A stretch of 64,000 nt of DNA, from NCBI GenBank assembly GCA_023453795.1, contig JAEXSP010000034.1, forward strand, positions 124,001 through 188,000, read 5' to 3'. Below are positions 17,501 to 26,274 of the stretch, one piece after another. This stretch comes from Bacillota bacterium. GTDB taxonomy: Bacteria > Bacillota > Clostridia > Acetivibrionales > JAEXSP01. Numbering within the stretch: position 1 is the first letter of the stretch; each line of letters starts with the position of its first letter. The notes beneath the pieces are model-generated. The model saw only the letters and a list, made by a program, of their open reading frames with translations. It was not told the DNA's origin and made no database searches. A program made the translations under genes and the position numbers.

Positions 17501-18191
17501 TTGGGTGCAAATAGTTCAATTTAACCTTAATGACGCCATTGTTGGGCGATCCATAGCTTTCAGCTGCCGGAGAGAATTGAAACCTGCCGCCGGAGGCTTC
17601 ATTGTAGTAAGAATTTACAGTACTGCCGCCTGCTGCGAAAATTCGGTTGCTCCAATCTGCTTCTGAGTATTTTATGCTGTAGTTGGAGAATTCTACAAGC
17701 AATAAAATTATATTACGCGTTTTTACAGGAGCAGAGGCGGCTTGAATTCCATATTCTATCGGTGAAGACGCTTTATCGGTACTGCTAGTCATCACTGACG
17801 GAGATTTCGAGGATTTAGTGGGTTTTGAGGAATTTTCCGGCTTTATTATTTTTTTCTGTTTGATTGAATTAAGGACATCCTTCTTTTTTAAAGCCGTCTT
17901 AGGTCTTGCATTTATTTTATATTTTATATTTCCGGGTTTAAGCTTGTTATTGCTGACTTCAGCATACTTCCAGTAGCCGTCCTTATCCTTCATCAAAGCG
18001 TCATCGTCACTGGATGTCACCCAGTTTATCCATTCGTCGCCGTTTAATGACGCTTTAAAGGATTCGCCTGACGGCTGTTTGAAGTTCTGTTCCGAATTAT
18101 AGGCAGGTGCTGCCGAAACATTTTGATATAATCCAGCCAGGTATATTAGAGAGAATACTGAGACTATTAAGATAAATTTAATTTTCTTCAT
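14550..18191 (-). CDS. Secreted M6 family (immune inhibitor A-like) zinc metalloprotease with five FlgD-type Ig repeats
   Basis: The 1213-residue protein has a signal peptide (about 1-28, ending VSA), a propeptide-like basic region, and an M6 catalytic domain with the zinc motif HELGHDLGLPD at 336-346. Calcium-type loops (FDSNKDGTVTDEE) precede it. An Ig-like module of about 100 residues (VRGWFLDTDEVQ...) follows, then five FlgD-like repeats marked by WDG, with a TGGG-rich linker before the last. The chain stops about 12 residues into what would be another repeat. ATG 18191 is preferred; the in-frame GTG at 18203 overlaps the AAGGAG site. It lies 48 bases downstream of the subtilase and shares its transcript. 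The likely role is digestion of extracellular protein. Confidence 0.9.
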   Translation of the reverse strand: MKKIKFILIVSVFSLIYLAGLYQNVSAAPAYNSEQNFKQPSGESFKASLNGDEWINWVTSSDDDALMKDKDGYWKYAEVSNNKLKPGNIKYKINARPKTALKKKDVLNSIKQKKIIKPENSSKPTKSSKSPSVMTSSTDKASSPIEYGIQAASAPVKTRNIILLLVEFSNYSIKYSEADWSNRIFAAGGSTVNSYYNEASGGRFQFSPAAESYGSPNNGVIKVKLNYLHPNTAGNTGSANQKIVSDAVATADPYINYAAFDSNKDGTVTDEELLIITVVAGNEASCGGASPSVWAHKWGFTAYSKYDGISFSSWKGYTQLGELQYSNMATIGTLCHELGHDLGLPDLYDYDGSSLGVGIHSIMASGSWGRASGASDCPPGSSPTHMDAWCKAYIGFVNPQVLDSAGTYTVNSFDTGSYNVLKIPTSNPKEYFLIENRQFKGFDKALSPLNFNPACVSGGIAIWHIDESPYSGSFYGCNDNELHKMVAIEEANYGKLGYSQLDKRLSGSYDHYYYIGSNTVFSPTTAPGSNLYSGAKSNITVTVKSPCSSSMTVTIAKPMTLSPKGAIEAPQSGAAVRKTCSVRGWFLDTDEVQKIQIFVDGSLKGQADYGSTRNDIDSQYPQYDNPDCGFEYVLDVSGLTDGTHTLTVKETSKAGTVTALPSISIVVENYAKLTITYSLSETANVTVQIADSDGKLVKTIVDSVEKSAGSNSAKWDGRNSSGQLVEDGIYTYKVTAVNQAGLSAKPLTGTFTVERVPHVVSISADPDPFTPDGTKKATFRYTLSKAAKVSASIIGADSSSVISIPLSGNVGENTFEWDGKDKNSSVVEDGVYKFTLNVMDSQGNIISGSTASIRVDKTLPVISSSNINSNPFAPTGSNTAQISYYISEKAYVTVKVLKNDGSLVKVLSGNVLKASGLNFAEWDGKDSSGAIVPNGTYKYTIDATDLASLTALPVSRSFTVGPGSAAGLYISSPSASPNPFEPNGSNTTAISFDLSDNASVSVNIYDSNKNLVRNLAENQACSKGKNTIAWDGKNNNSSVVKGSNYTYEINASGLDGTLAKPVSGIITVKSTTTGDDTGGGTGGDTGGGTGNGGQLSISSVSDSPDPFSPNGSNKAAVKFTLSKSASVSIKIYDKNSLLIKTITISSGVYGSNAAYWDGKNDKGVIVSDGVYSYTIDAVDASGYKASQVKGTITVDGTPPSIYNHRAEPPVISP

Positions 18192-18239
18192 AACTGCCAC
18201 CACTCCTTGTAATATTAAGTAAAAGAACCTGACTGCTGT

Positions 18240-21200
18240 TTACTCGGTCGGTGTGAACGGATCGGGGGCAGCATTGCCGTTGGTTAGCTCAGGCGGGGTT
18301 GAATCGGCATTTATAATGCCTTTTTTCTGATCTGCCTTATTGCCGAACTCATCAACAGCATCGATCGTATAAGTATATACGCCGCTGGAAACAAGGGAAG
18401 CGGAGGCATCCCTGCCGTCCCATACAACGGAATTGGTGCCGGAATTGACCTGAATACTGTTGAGCAGGGTCTTAACCGCTTTGCCGCCGGCGTCATAAAT
18501 AATGATTGTTACTGCAGCTTTTTTGGAAATGGAATAACTTATGGTACATACCTTTTTGCCGTCTATACCGAAAGGATCGGGAGAATCATTGAACCAGGCA
18601 ATGTCGGGAGCTTTATGCTTGACAGTGAAGCTTACTGATGCAGGTGCCGATTCCGACCCGGAAGGGCCTGCCGCAGTGATTATAACTCTGTATGTACCTT
18701 CTATGACTTGAATTCCAGCTGTATCGGTCCCGTCCCATGATGCACTGTTGTTGCCTGCAGCTTTTGAAATACCGCTGTTTACTGTTTTTATTAAGGCATT
18801 TTTTGTATCATAAATAGAGATGTTAACCTTTGCGGGCTTTGACAAACTGTACGAAACGGTTACAGAACTGTTCGTTCCAAGGACAAATGGGTTGGGAGAT
18901 ACTGAATTTATTTTGACTGTGGGGCTGCTGGAATCCACGGTTATAAAGTCATTATAGGAATACGCTGTTTTGCCTGTTGAATCCTTAATGCCTGCATTTA
19001 ATTTATAAATACCGTCTTTTACAATATTGCCGTTCTCATCTTTTCCGTCCCACGAAACTGTATTTGCACCGCTTTTAAAGGAGGCATCTGCAATTGTTTT
19101 AACCGGATTTCCGGATGAATCATAAATTTGCAATATGACATCCGCATCCTTAGACAGCACAAAGGAAATGCGGCAGGAGCTGCCAACACTGATAGAATAC
19201 GGCTCAGGGGTGTGTGTGAGCGAGTTTATTTTGGCAGGGGCATATTCTACGAATAATTCTCCTGATGCTGATGTACTTGTCTGACTGTCAGATGCCAGAA
19301 TCATGTACTGATATTTCCCTCCAAGCACCAAAACACCCGAATCACTTCTGCCGTCCCAACTAATTGAGTTTACTCCGGATGATTTTGAGGCATCGCTTTG
19401 CAGACGTCTTACAGGAGTACTGTTTTCATCCAGTATAATAACGCTTACCTTAGCATCCTTGGACAAGGTATAGGATATTGATGTACGGCTGTTTCCGGAG
19501 GGTTCAAAGGGGTTTGGTGCTGCGGAGCAGTTTGTTATGCTCAGCACAGTATTTCCGCCATGTTCATCAGAGCTTCTGTTCAATGTAACGGAACCTTTTA
19601 CCTGAGCATGCTCCTTACTGGAGCTGCCGGTTGCGTCAATGACATAGTAGTAAATTCCCGAGGCTGCAAGGCCCGAGGAATCATTGGTACCATCCCAGGC
19701 AGCTTGATTGGCGCCGGAGCTCATACTGCCGCTGACCAGATTTTTTACAACATGGCCTGCAGTATCAAGTATTTGAATATTAACTGATGCATTTTCATTA
19801 AGAGTGTAGTATATTACCGACTTGTTTCCGTTCCCGGCTGTAAATGGATCCGGTGCATCCGATACGGACCTGATAAGAGGCAATTTTGTGCTTGTAACTG
19901 TAATGTCTCCTGTTGCCGGAGCAGCTGACAGCCCTGTGTCATCCGTTGCTGATATCTGATACTTATATTTGCCATCGGGAACTAAAGAACCTGAGGTGTT
20001 TTTACCGTCCCATGAAGCACTGTTTGCACCCGAGTATGCCTGACCGTCAAAAACATTTCTGATAAGCTTGCCGCTGCCGTCGAGAATATTGATTGTAACA
20101 TGTGCGTTTTTAGTTATTGAATATTCTATGGTATTTGTCTTAGCTGCAGCAGGATTGAACGGGTCTGGAGAGTCGCCGATAATATTTATTAATAGTTCGT
20201 CCTTCTTGACTGTGATGGTACCGCTTGCGGGAACAGCGGACAGACCTTTGCTGTTAACCGCAGTAATTAAATATTTATAGGTTCCCGCAGGAACTATCTG
20301 TCCTGAAGTATTTTTTCCGTCCCAGACAGCAGAGTTTTTCCCGGAAGACTTGCTTGCATTTGTTTCGACTGCTTTGACAGTCTTGCCTGCTGAATCGGTT
20401 ATTAAAATGCCGACAGTACAATTATCAGAAATAAGGTAAGAAATCGCAACAGAATTTCTACCGTCAGGAGAATAAGGATTCGGTTCCACAGTATCCCGGC
20501 TTATGACAGGAGGACTCAGAGGATCGGCAGTTCCTGTGACGGTAATGGTTCCTGATACTGCTTTTGCTTTCTTGTTGAAGGGATCGCTTGCATTGATTTT
20601 ATAAGTGTATGTACCGCTGCTGACAAAGGTACCGCTGCTGTTTGTTCCGTCCCATACGGCTTTGCTGGCTCCGAAGGTTACGGATGAACTGAAGAGATTC
20701 TTAATAAGGTTTCCGTTGCTGTCATATATGTTTATATATACATTTGCGTTTTCAGACAGAGTGAAGCTTATAGTGCTTGTTATAGCTCCCCTGGGATTAA
20801 TAGGGTCAGGTGTATCACTCACCTGTGTTATTTCCGGGTTGCATCTTTCTACGGTAATTGTGCCGGTTGCGGGAGGTGAGGCAAGCCCTGCTTTGTCAAA
20901 TGCGGTTATTTTATATGTATATACCCCGTCCCGGACAATATTGCCGCTTGAGTCTCTTCCGTCCCACCGGCTTGAATTCAATCCGGACTGCTTTGGAGCA
21001 TTTTGTTCAAGCACTTTTACCAAATTGCCGAGGCTGTCAAATATTTCAATTGTTACATTTGCATCTTCAGAGAGGTAATAGATTATGTTCCCTAATTTTG
21101 CACTGTAGTTCGTAACGTTGAAGGATATCTGGGGCAATGAATTCTGAACGCCAGTTTTGGAGGTTTCGTTAATTTTCAGAGTGTGAACACCGTTTGTCAG

Positions 21201-22790
21201 TGATGAAGTATCCAGTGAAAAATGAAACCCGCAGTTGGCATTGTTGTATTCAGGGTATTTGCCAGCTATATCGCTGCGTACAGCTCCATAGACAGCCTGC
21301 CCTCTGACCTGACCGTCAATTTGGATATCCAGACGTGAAACAGACTGGGCATCAAGGAACCAGCCTGATATCTCATATGTTCCGCTTATAGTTTCCATGT
21401 CTGTGGGACTTTCTATATTCCCGATTACAGGCAGCGTAGAAGCGGAAGCAGGGGAGGGTGTTGTTCCTTGCTGGGTTGTACTGCTGGTATCGCTGCTTTG
21501 TGAATTTGAATCTGTTCCGGTTCCATTGTTGTTCTGCGTTCCTGAATTGCTGCCGGAGCTTCCTGGACCATTGCTGTCTGAACCGCCTTGCGACGGCGTA
21601 TTGCCTGAATTTCCAGATGAATAGGGAAGTATGGCTTTGTATAGATCCAATAAGCCATAGCCGTAATATACATCTTTCCCTGAGTAACCGATGTCATAAG
21701 CTGACCCTGTTAAAGACTTCTCGACATCGTCAGGACTAAGCATTCCTCCTGCACTAAGAAGGTATGCCGCGGCACCGGCAACATATGCGCTTGCCATGGA
21801 TGTACCTGACATATATCCGAATTTACCGTCGGAGGTTGTGCTGTATACATCTGCACCGGGAGCTGCCAGATCTACATAATTGCCATAATTGGAGAATGGG
21901 GCCTTAGAAACACTTTTGCCGATTGCAGAAACCGCTATTACATGGTTAAGTGCCGCCGGATAATACGGTTTGGAGGAATTGCTGTTTCCTGCGGCTGCAA
22001 CAACAGTAACCCCTTTATTATAGGCATAGTCCACGGCACTTTGAAGCAAACGGTCATAATTGGGGCCTGCCATACTTATGTTTATAACCCTTGCACCATG
22101 ATCTGCAGCCCATACAATCCCTTTGCTCAAGTTTATTGTACAGCCGATTCCCGAAGAATCAGCTGCTTTAACAGGCATTATCAGGCTTCGGGAGGCAACG
22201 CCTGCTATGCCTGTCCCGTTATTTGCTGCCGCAGATATTATACCTGAAACGTGGGTGCCATGTCCGTTGTCATCGTTTGTAGAATCCGAGCTGCTGATTG
22301 CGTTGTATCCACTGACGGTTTTGCCTGTCAGATCGGGATGAGCTTGGTATAGGCCTGTGTCGAGGACAGCAACTGTTATATAATCTTTTTCAGGCAATAG
22401 GTCCTTGGCAAGGTCGGCTCTAACCTTTGGGAATCCCCATTGCTTCGAATAATCGGGATCATTGGAGGAAAAGCAGATCGAATACTCATAGTTTGGCTGG
22501 GAATATTCTATTGCAGTGTCTTTTCCCATATTGTAAAGAATATCTTCCCTGGATGAACCGTCCTGAAGTCTGACTAAATAGGCGTCAAGTTCGGGTAGAT
22601 ATTCATCTATGGAGGCCTTATATTTAGTTAGAATACGGTCTATACTTTTGCCAGCCGAAAGCTTGAGTATTACTCTATTTGCACCCGCTGACGCGGAAAA
22701 AACCGGTGAAACAGGGAAACAGTTTAAAATAAGAAATGCCATTATCATGACTGAAGTAATTTTCAACAGTTTTTTATAATGGAATATCAT
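18240..22790 (-). CDS. Secreted subtilisin-like (S8) serine protease with nine FlgD-type Ig repeats
   Basis: The 1516-residue protein has a signal peptide (about 1-40, ending FSASAG), an I9-like propeptide, and an S8 catalytic domain. The triad reads as D144 (AVLDTG), H177 (NGHGTH) and S331 (SGTSMAS). A Ser/Gly/Asn/Thr-rich linker follows, then the same Ig-like GWFLD module found in the downstream M6 protease, and nine FlgD-like repeats each carrying WDG. It ends in PDPFTPTE, the opening of a tenth repeat. The ATG at 22790 follows AGGAG; an upstream in-frame ATG lacks a site. The shared modules suggest the two proteases arose by module exchange. No sortase motif or SLH domain is present. Confidence 0.92.
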   Translation of the reverse strand: MIFHYKKLLKITSVMIMAFLILNCFPVSPVFSASAGANRVILKLSAGKSIDRILTKYKASIDEYLPELDAYLVRLQDGSSREDILYNMGKDTAIEYSQPNYEYSICFSSNDPDYSKQWGFPKVRADLAKDLLPEKDYITVAVLDTGLYQAHPDLTGKTVSGYNAISSSDSTNDDNGHGTHVSGIISAAANNGTGIAGVASRSLIMPVKAADSSGIGCTINLSKGIVWAADHGARVINISMAGPNYDRLLQSAVDYAYNKGVTVVAAAGNSNSSKPYYPAALNHVIAVSAIGKSVSKAPFSNYGNYVDLAAPGADVYSTTSDGKFGYMSGTSMASAYVAGAAAYLLSAGGMLSPDDVEKSLTGSAYDIGYSGKDVYYGYGLLDLYKAILPYSSGNSGNTPSQGGSDSNGPGSSGSNSGTQNNNGTGTDSNSQSSDTSSTTQQGTTPSPASASTLPVIGNIESPTDMETISGTYEISGWFLDAQSVSRLDIQIDGQVRGQAVYGAVRSDIAGKYPEYNNANCGFHFSLDTSSLTNGVHTLKINETSKTGVQNSLPQISFNVTNYSAKLGNIIYYLSEDANVTIEIFDSLGNLVKVLEQNAPKQSGLNSSRWDGRDSSGNIVRDGVYTYKITAFDKAGLASPPATGTITVERCNPEITQVSDTPDPINPRGAITSTISFTLSENANVYINIYDSNGNLIKNLFSSSVTFGASKAVWDGTNSSGTFVSSGTYTYKINASDPFNKKAKAVSGTITVTGTADPLSPPVISRDTVEPNPYSPDGRNSVAISYLISDNCTVGILITDSAGKTVKAVETNASKSSGKNSAVWDGKNTSGQIVPAGTYKYLITAVNSKGLSAVPASGTITVKKDELLINIIGDSPDPFNPAAAKTNTIEYSITKNAHVTINILDGSGKLIRNVFDGQAYSGANSASWDGKNTSGSLVPDGKYKYQISATDDTGLSAAPATGDITVTSTKLPLIRSVSDAPDPFTAGNGNKSVIYYTLNENASVNIQILDTAGHVVKNLVSGSMSSGANQAAWDGTNDSSGLAASGIYYYVIDATGSSSKEHAQVKGSVTLNRSSDEHGGNTVLSITNCSAAPNPFEPSGNSRTSISYTLSKDAKVSVIILDENSTPVRRLQSDASKSSGVNSISWDGRSDSGVLVLGGKYQYMILASDSQTSTSASGELFVEYAPAKINSLTHTPEPYSISVGSSCRISFVLSKDADVILQIYDSSGNPVKTIADASFKSGANTVSWDGKDENGNIVKDGIYKLNAGIKDSTGKTAYSYNDFITVDSSSPTVKINSVSPNPFVLGTNSSVTVSYSLSKPAKVNISIYDTKNALIKTVNSGISKAAGNNSASWDGTDTAGIQVIEGTYRVIITAAGPSGSESAPASVSFTVKHKAPDIAWFNDSPDPFGIDGKKVCTISYSISKKAAVTIIIYDAGGKAVKTLLNSIQVNSGTNSVVWDGRDASASLVSSGVYTYTIDAVDEFGNKADQKKGIINADSTPPELTNGNAAPDPFTPTE

Positions 22791-23145
22791 AAGCGACACT
22801 CCTGTCTTGTGCAAAGCACTATAGATTTTTAAAAGAAAATACAATTAAAGAAAGCTGGAAATTTTAGCCAATACAGCTTTATACCTTTGATTTTGATAAT
22901 GAAATACGGGAATATAAATATCATACCACATAATGACAGGATTTGCACATAGGACTTTAGGAGTAGGTCTTGAATACCAGCACATAAATGTTAATTCTAT
23001 AAGTTGAAAATAATTATGTACTCAACCGTCGCAAAAATCCCGCTTGCGTACTAATTATTTATTTCAAATTATATATATGGTTAATTACCCCAGAAAAATA
23101 TATAATAAGGAACATAACTATTTTATTAAAAGGAGAATCCTAAAG
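22791..23145. other. Divergent intergenic region between the subtilase and the MutS homologue
   Basis: About 355 AT-rich bases that must hold the promoters of both transcripts. The one structured element seen is an imperfect inverted repeat at 23009-23059. No riboswitch consensus was recognised. Confidence 0.5.
23009..23059. repeat. Imperfect long inverted repeat upstream of the MutS homologue
   Basis: AATAATTATGTAC (23009-23021) faces GTACTAATTATT (23048-23059), with one extra base in the left arm. Inside it, CGCAA and TTGCG can pair too. It could act as a hairpin terminator or regulator. Confidence 0.4.
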
Positions 23146-24951
23146 TTGAAAGATTCGAAGGCACTGTATGAAAAAAGAAAAATGAAATACGAAAAACTGC
23201 TTGTCAAGTTTACCAAAATGGCGGATCTGATAAGCAACCTGCGCTTGGCTGCCTTTATTCTTGGAGTGCTCGGGGCGATTGCTTTAATTATATTCAGGCT
23301 TTATTATCTTTGTGCTGCGGAGGCTATAGTTTCAACAACAATATTCATATGGCTGGTGACGAAGCATGGTAAGCTGCTCGAATTTAAGAAATATGCAAGC
23401 CTGCTTGTGAAAATTAACGAAAACTCATTAAAAAGACTTACGGGGGAATGGCGGACATTTTCCGATAATGGGGAAGAATTCAAGGATGAAAACCATAGCT
23501 TTTCTTATGATCTTGACCTTTTTGGAGAGAGTTCGTTTTTTCAAATGATAAATACCGCAAGTACATTCTTGGGAAGAATTGCTTTAAAGGACTGCTTAAC
23601 CGAATTACCTGAAAGTAAAAAAGATATCGTTAAAAGACAGGGAGCTATTAAAGAATTGGCTTCAAAGCTTAAGTGGAGGCAACGATTTGAAGCAGAAGGG
23701 ATGACGGCATCCTCAGGAAGACAAGATCCTTCTGACCTAATAGCCTGGTCAGGCGAAAAGATGGAATCTTGCAGGAAACCATGGTTTATTGCAGGAATAA
23801 GAATATTGCCTGCAATTACTGTTTTTCTTCTGATCTCAGCATACATTTTCAACTTGTTGCCTAAGTATTGGGCAGCCGCAACACTTGTTGTCCAGTTTAT
23901 TTTGCTTCTTTATAAAAGGAAACAGCGTGATAGTGTTTTCAGCAGGGCAGCCAAGTATAAGAATGACATTAAGTCATACTATAAAATGCTGCAAATGATA
24001 GAGAAGGAAACATTCAAATCAGAGCTTCTGTGTGAATTGAAAGCGCTAATTGGCAGCAAGAAAGGTATTAGAGCATCGCGCCAGATTGACAAGCTGTCAA
24101 AGATCATAGATTCAACCTCCCAACGCTATAATATTTTCTATTGGATTTTTAACTTAATTACATTATGGGATTATCAAAACCTTATTGCACTGGAAAGCTG
24201 GAAAGCAGAATCGGCCGATTCTATCAAACAATGGCTGGATGTCATAGCTCAGACTGAGACTCTTAACAGTCTTGCAATACTGAAATATGACCATCCTGAA
24301 TGGGCAATGCCGGTGCTTGAAGAGGATAAAACCCTATATGAGGCCACGGATATGGGACATCCCCTATTGAATGATTCGGGAGTTCATAACGATCTATCTG
24401 CTGCTATGCCTGTAAAAGCCCTCCTTGTGACCGGTTCAAATATGTCAGGCAAAAGCACATTTCTAAGAACTGCAGGCATCAACCTTGTGCTTGCCTATTC
24501 CGGGGCTCCGGCATGCGCAAAGGCCTTTAAGGCTTCTGTAATGGAGATCTATACATGCATGAGGGTAAGCGACAACATGGGTAAAAGCATATCGTCCTTT
24601 TATGCCGAGCTTTTAAGAATCAAAACTATAGTTAAAGCGGCAGCAGAAAAGAAAAAAATATTTTTCCTTCTTGATGAAATATTCAAGGGGACCAATTCAA
24701 TTGACCGTCATACGGGGGCAAAGGTGCTTATTGAAAGGCTTGTAAAAACAGACTCGATCGGAATGGTTTCTACCCATGACCTTGAGCTGTGCACTATGGA
24801 AAACACAAATAATATGATTAGGAACTATCACTTCCGGGAGTATTATGAAAACGGGGAGATCCGATTCGATTATAAGCTTCGGTCCGGGGCTTCTACAACC
24901 CGTAATGCCATATACCTTATGAAAATGGCAGGGATAGAAATAAATGAGTAA
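23146..24951 (+). CDS. Membrane-associated MutS-family ATPase
   Basis: The 602-residue protein has the MutS domain V ATPase at its C terminus: Walker A TGSNMSGKST near 429-438, then LLDEIFKGTNSIDR (Walker B and following loop) and VSTHDLEL. The mismatch-recognition domain I is absent. Two pairs of hydrophobic helices occur, about residues 25-75 and 205-245, so the protein should sit in the membrane. This matches the poorly known short MutS-like proteins of Firmicutes and is not replication mismatch repair MutS. The start is TTG 23146, 10 bases after AAAGGAG; upstream starts in this frame lack a site. Confidence 0.8.
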   Translation: MKDSKALYEKRKMKYEKLLVKFTKMADLISNLRLAAFILGVLGAIALIIFRLYYLCAAEAIVSTTIFIWLVTKHGKLLEFKKYASLLVKINENSLKRLTGEWRTFSDNGEEFKDENHSFSYDLDLFGESSFFQMINTASTFLGRIALKDCLTELPESKKDIVKRQGAIKELASKLKWRQRFEAEGMTASSGRQDPSDLIAWSGEKMESCRKPWFIAGIRILPAITVFLLISAYIFNLLPKYWAAATLVVQFILLLYKRKQRDSVFSRAAKYKNDIKSYYKMLQMIEKETFKSELLCELKALIGSKKGIRASRQIDKLSKIIDSTSQRYNIFYWIFNLITLWDYQNLIALESWKAESADSIKQWLDVIAQTETLNSLAILKYDHPEWAMPVLEEDKTLYEATDMGHPLLNDSGVHNDLSAAMPVKALLVTGSNMSGKSTFLRTAGINLVLAYSGAPACAKAFKASVMEIYTCMRVSDNMGKSISSFYAELLRIKTIVKAAAEKKKIFFLLDEIFKGTNSIDRHTGAKVLIERLVKTDSIGMVSTHDLELCTMENTNNMIRNYHFREYYENGEIRFDYKLRSGASTTRNAIYLMKMAGIEINE

Positions 24952-24990
24952 GAAGCTGGTTTGGGGGGTCCGCCTCTTACTCATTTATTT
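24938..24990. terminator. Hairpin between convergent MutS-like and LacI genes
   Basis: A 16-bp perfect stem, AAATAAATGAGTAAGA (24938-24953) with its complement at 24975-24990, includes the MutS-like stop codon and is followed by TTT-rich sequence. It is AT-rich but long, and likely works as a terminator. Confidence 0.6.
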
Positions 24991-25054
24991 CGATTTTCTA
25001 TACTGACTGCTGTATTTACAGCGGTGCTTTTTGGAAGAATAAAGTTTCTGAGAA

Positions 25055-26062
25055 TTATACATGCAAATTCTTTACCGAATTTCTGTTAATTAAAATAGGT
25101 TCTATTTCAGAGAAAATATATGGTTCCTGGTAGGAAGCTTTGATCAGTTCGTTAATGAGCAGTGATGCCATTCTGTTTCCAACTTCACCGGATGGGACTG
25201 CTATCGCAGTAATATTTAAAAGAGAAAGCCAGTCGCTGTCGTCAAAAGAAATGATGCTGATATCATCAGGATAGCTTAAATTCAGTTCCTTGAATGCTTT
25301 CAAAGCAGAAATTGTCAAGGATTCATTTGCAGTGATTATTGCAGTAGTCTTTAATGCTTTAATCTGCTCTTTCAATATATTTTTCGGATCAACACAGGAA
25401 GGCACCTGAATTATAAAATCCCTTTTACATGGTATTCCACACTGCTCAAAAGCTGTAGTATAGCCCGTTATTTTAGAATCTGATATCACATTTTTCTTAT
25501 TGTCGACAAAAATAATATTACGGTGCCCCATGTTCAATAATGACTTGGTAGCCGCAAAGCTGCTCATTCTGTCATCTATAGATAAGGTATGCAAATTGCT
25601 GTTGATGTGTGCAAAGCATTGAAGTACGGGAGTGTTCTGATATTTGTACTGTGCCAATATCTGCTGTGTGGCTGAGTTGTTCGAGAACATTGCAGGCATA
25701 AGGATTACGCCGTCCACACCCAATGATAACATGGTCTGAAGGTGTTTTGACTCAATTACTGCATTATCGTTGCTGTACATAACAATTACCCGGTAACCGT
25801 ATAAATCCGCATGAAATGCAAGGTCCTTAAGCACACTGCTTAAAAAATTATTTGAAGAGTCGGTGAATATGACCCCGATTAATCCACTGTTTTTTGTTTT
25901 CAGACTGCTGGCTAAAATATTCGGAGAATAGCCCATTTCTTTTGAAATTTTAAGGATATTGTCACGTGTCTCCTTGCTTATTGGCGAATCAGGATCAAAA
26001 GCACGGGAAACGGTTGAGGGAGAAACTCCCGCTTTTAAAGCAATATCACGGCTTGTTAGCAT
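25055..26062 (-). CDS. LacI family transcriptional regulator
   Basis: The 335-residue protein has the LacI helix-turn-helix at residues 1-25 (SRDIALKAGVSPSTVSRAF), the hinge helix SPNILASSLKTKNS, and a periplasmic-binding-protein-like effector domain (LIGVIFTDSSNNFLSS, VDGVILMPAM, GHRNIIFVDN, DISIISFDDSDW). The effector should be a sugar or small metabolite. It is divergent from the VOC/DUF362 genes, and a LacI-type operator lies in front of them at 26233-26248. AAGGGTGAT precedes the ATG. Confidence 0.92.
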   Translation of the reverse strand: MLTSRDIALKAGVSPSTVSRAFDPDSPISKETRDNILKISKEMGYSPNILASSLKTKNSGLIGVIFTDSSNNFLSSVLKDLAFHADLYGYRVIVMYSNDNAVIESKHLQTMLSLGVDGVILMPAMFSNNSATQQILAQYKYQNTPVLQCFAHINSNLHTLSIDDRMSSFAATKSLLNMGHRNIIFVDNKKNVISDSKITGYTTAFEQCGIPCKRDFIIQVPSCVDPKNILKEQIKALKTTAIITANESLTISALKAFKELNLSYPDDISIISFDDSDWLSLLNITAIAVPSGEVGNRMASLLINELIKASYQEPYIFSEIEPILINRNSVKNLHV

Positions 26063-26190
26063 ATCAAATCACCCTTTTCAAATTTCAGATTAATTATTGG
26101 CAACGTATGCATATATTTTAGTAGATATGCACGAGTGTTGTCAAGCTTCTTTGTTAAATTGTTTTATTGGATTAATCTTAAACGGCCTGA

Positions 26191-26219
26191 TTGACATGGA
26201 CGGATAAATATAGTAAAGT
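26191..26219 (+). promoter_or_regulatory. Putative promoter of the VOC-DUF362 transcript
   Basis: TTGACA (26191-26196), a 17-base spacer and TAAAGT (26214-26219). The -35 is consensus and the -10 matches 4 of 6. The start point would fall just before the operator at 26233. Confidence 0.5.
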
Positions 26220-26232
26220 TACAGTAGGATTA

Positions 26233-26248
26233 ATGCAAACGATTGCAT
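26233..26248. promoter_or_regulatory. LacI/GalR-type operator
   Basis: ATGCAAACGATTGCAT is a 16-bp palindrome with one mismatched pair and the central CG typical of LacI-family sites. It sits just after the predicted transcription start and before the VOC gene, a position where binding blocks transcription. The divergent LacI regulator is the obvious candidate; CcpA-like proteins recognise similar sites. Confidence 0.7.
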
Positions 26249-26274
26249 AACATCAAAATTCTGGAGGTGTTATT

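Noticed and set aside
18240..21100. Regularly spaced similar segments that could be read as a repeat array or CRISPR
   Set aside because: The period is about 270 bases, the copies are diverged, and all lie in frame inside coding sequence for FlgD-type Ig repeats.
14737..22341. Many open frames of 60-157 codons on the plus strand opposite the two protease genes
   Set aside because: They are antisense shadows of repeat-rich, biased coding sequence; none has a ribosome binding site or a recognisable domain.
22791..23145. c-di-GMP riboswitch in front of the protease operon
   Set aside because: The conserved core sequences of GEMM riboswitches are not present.
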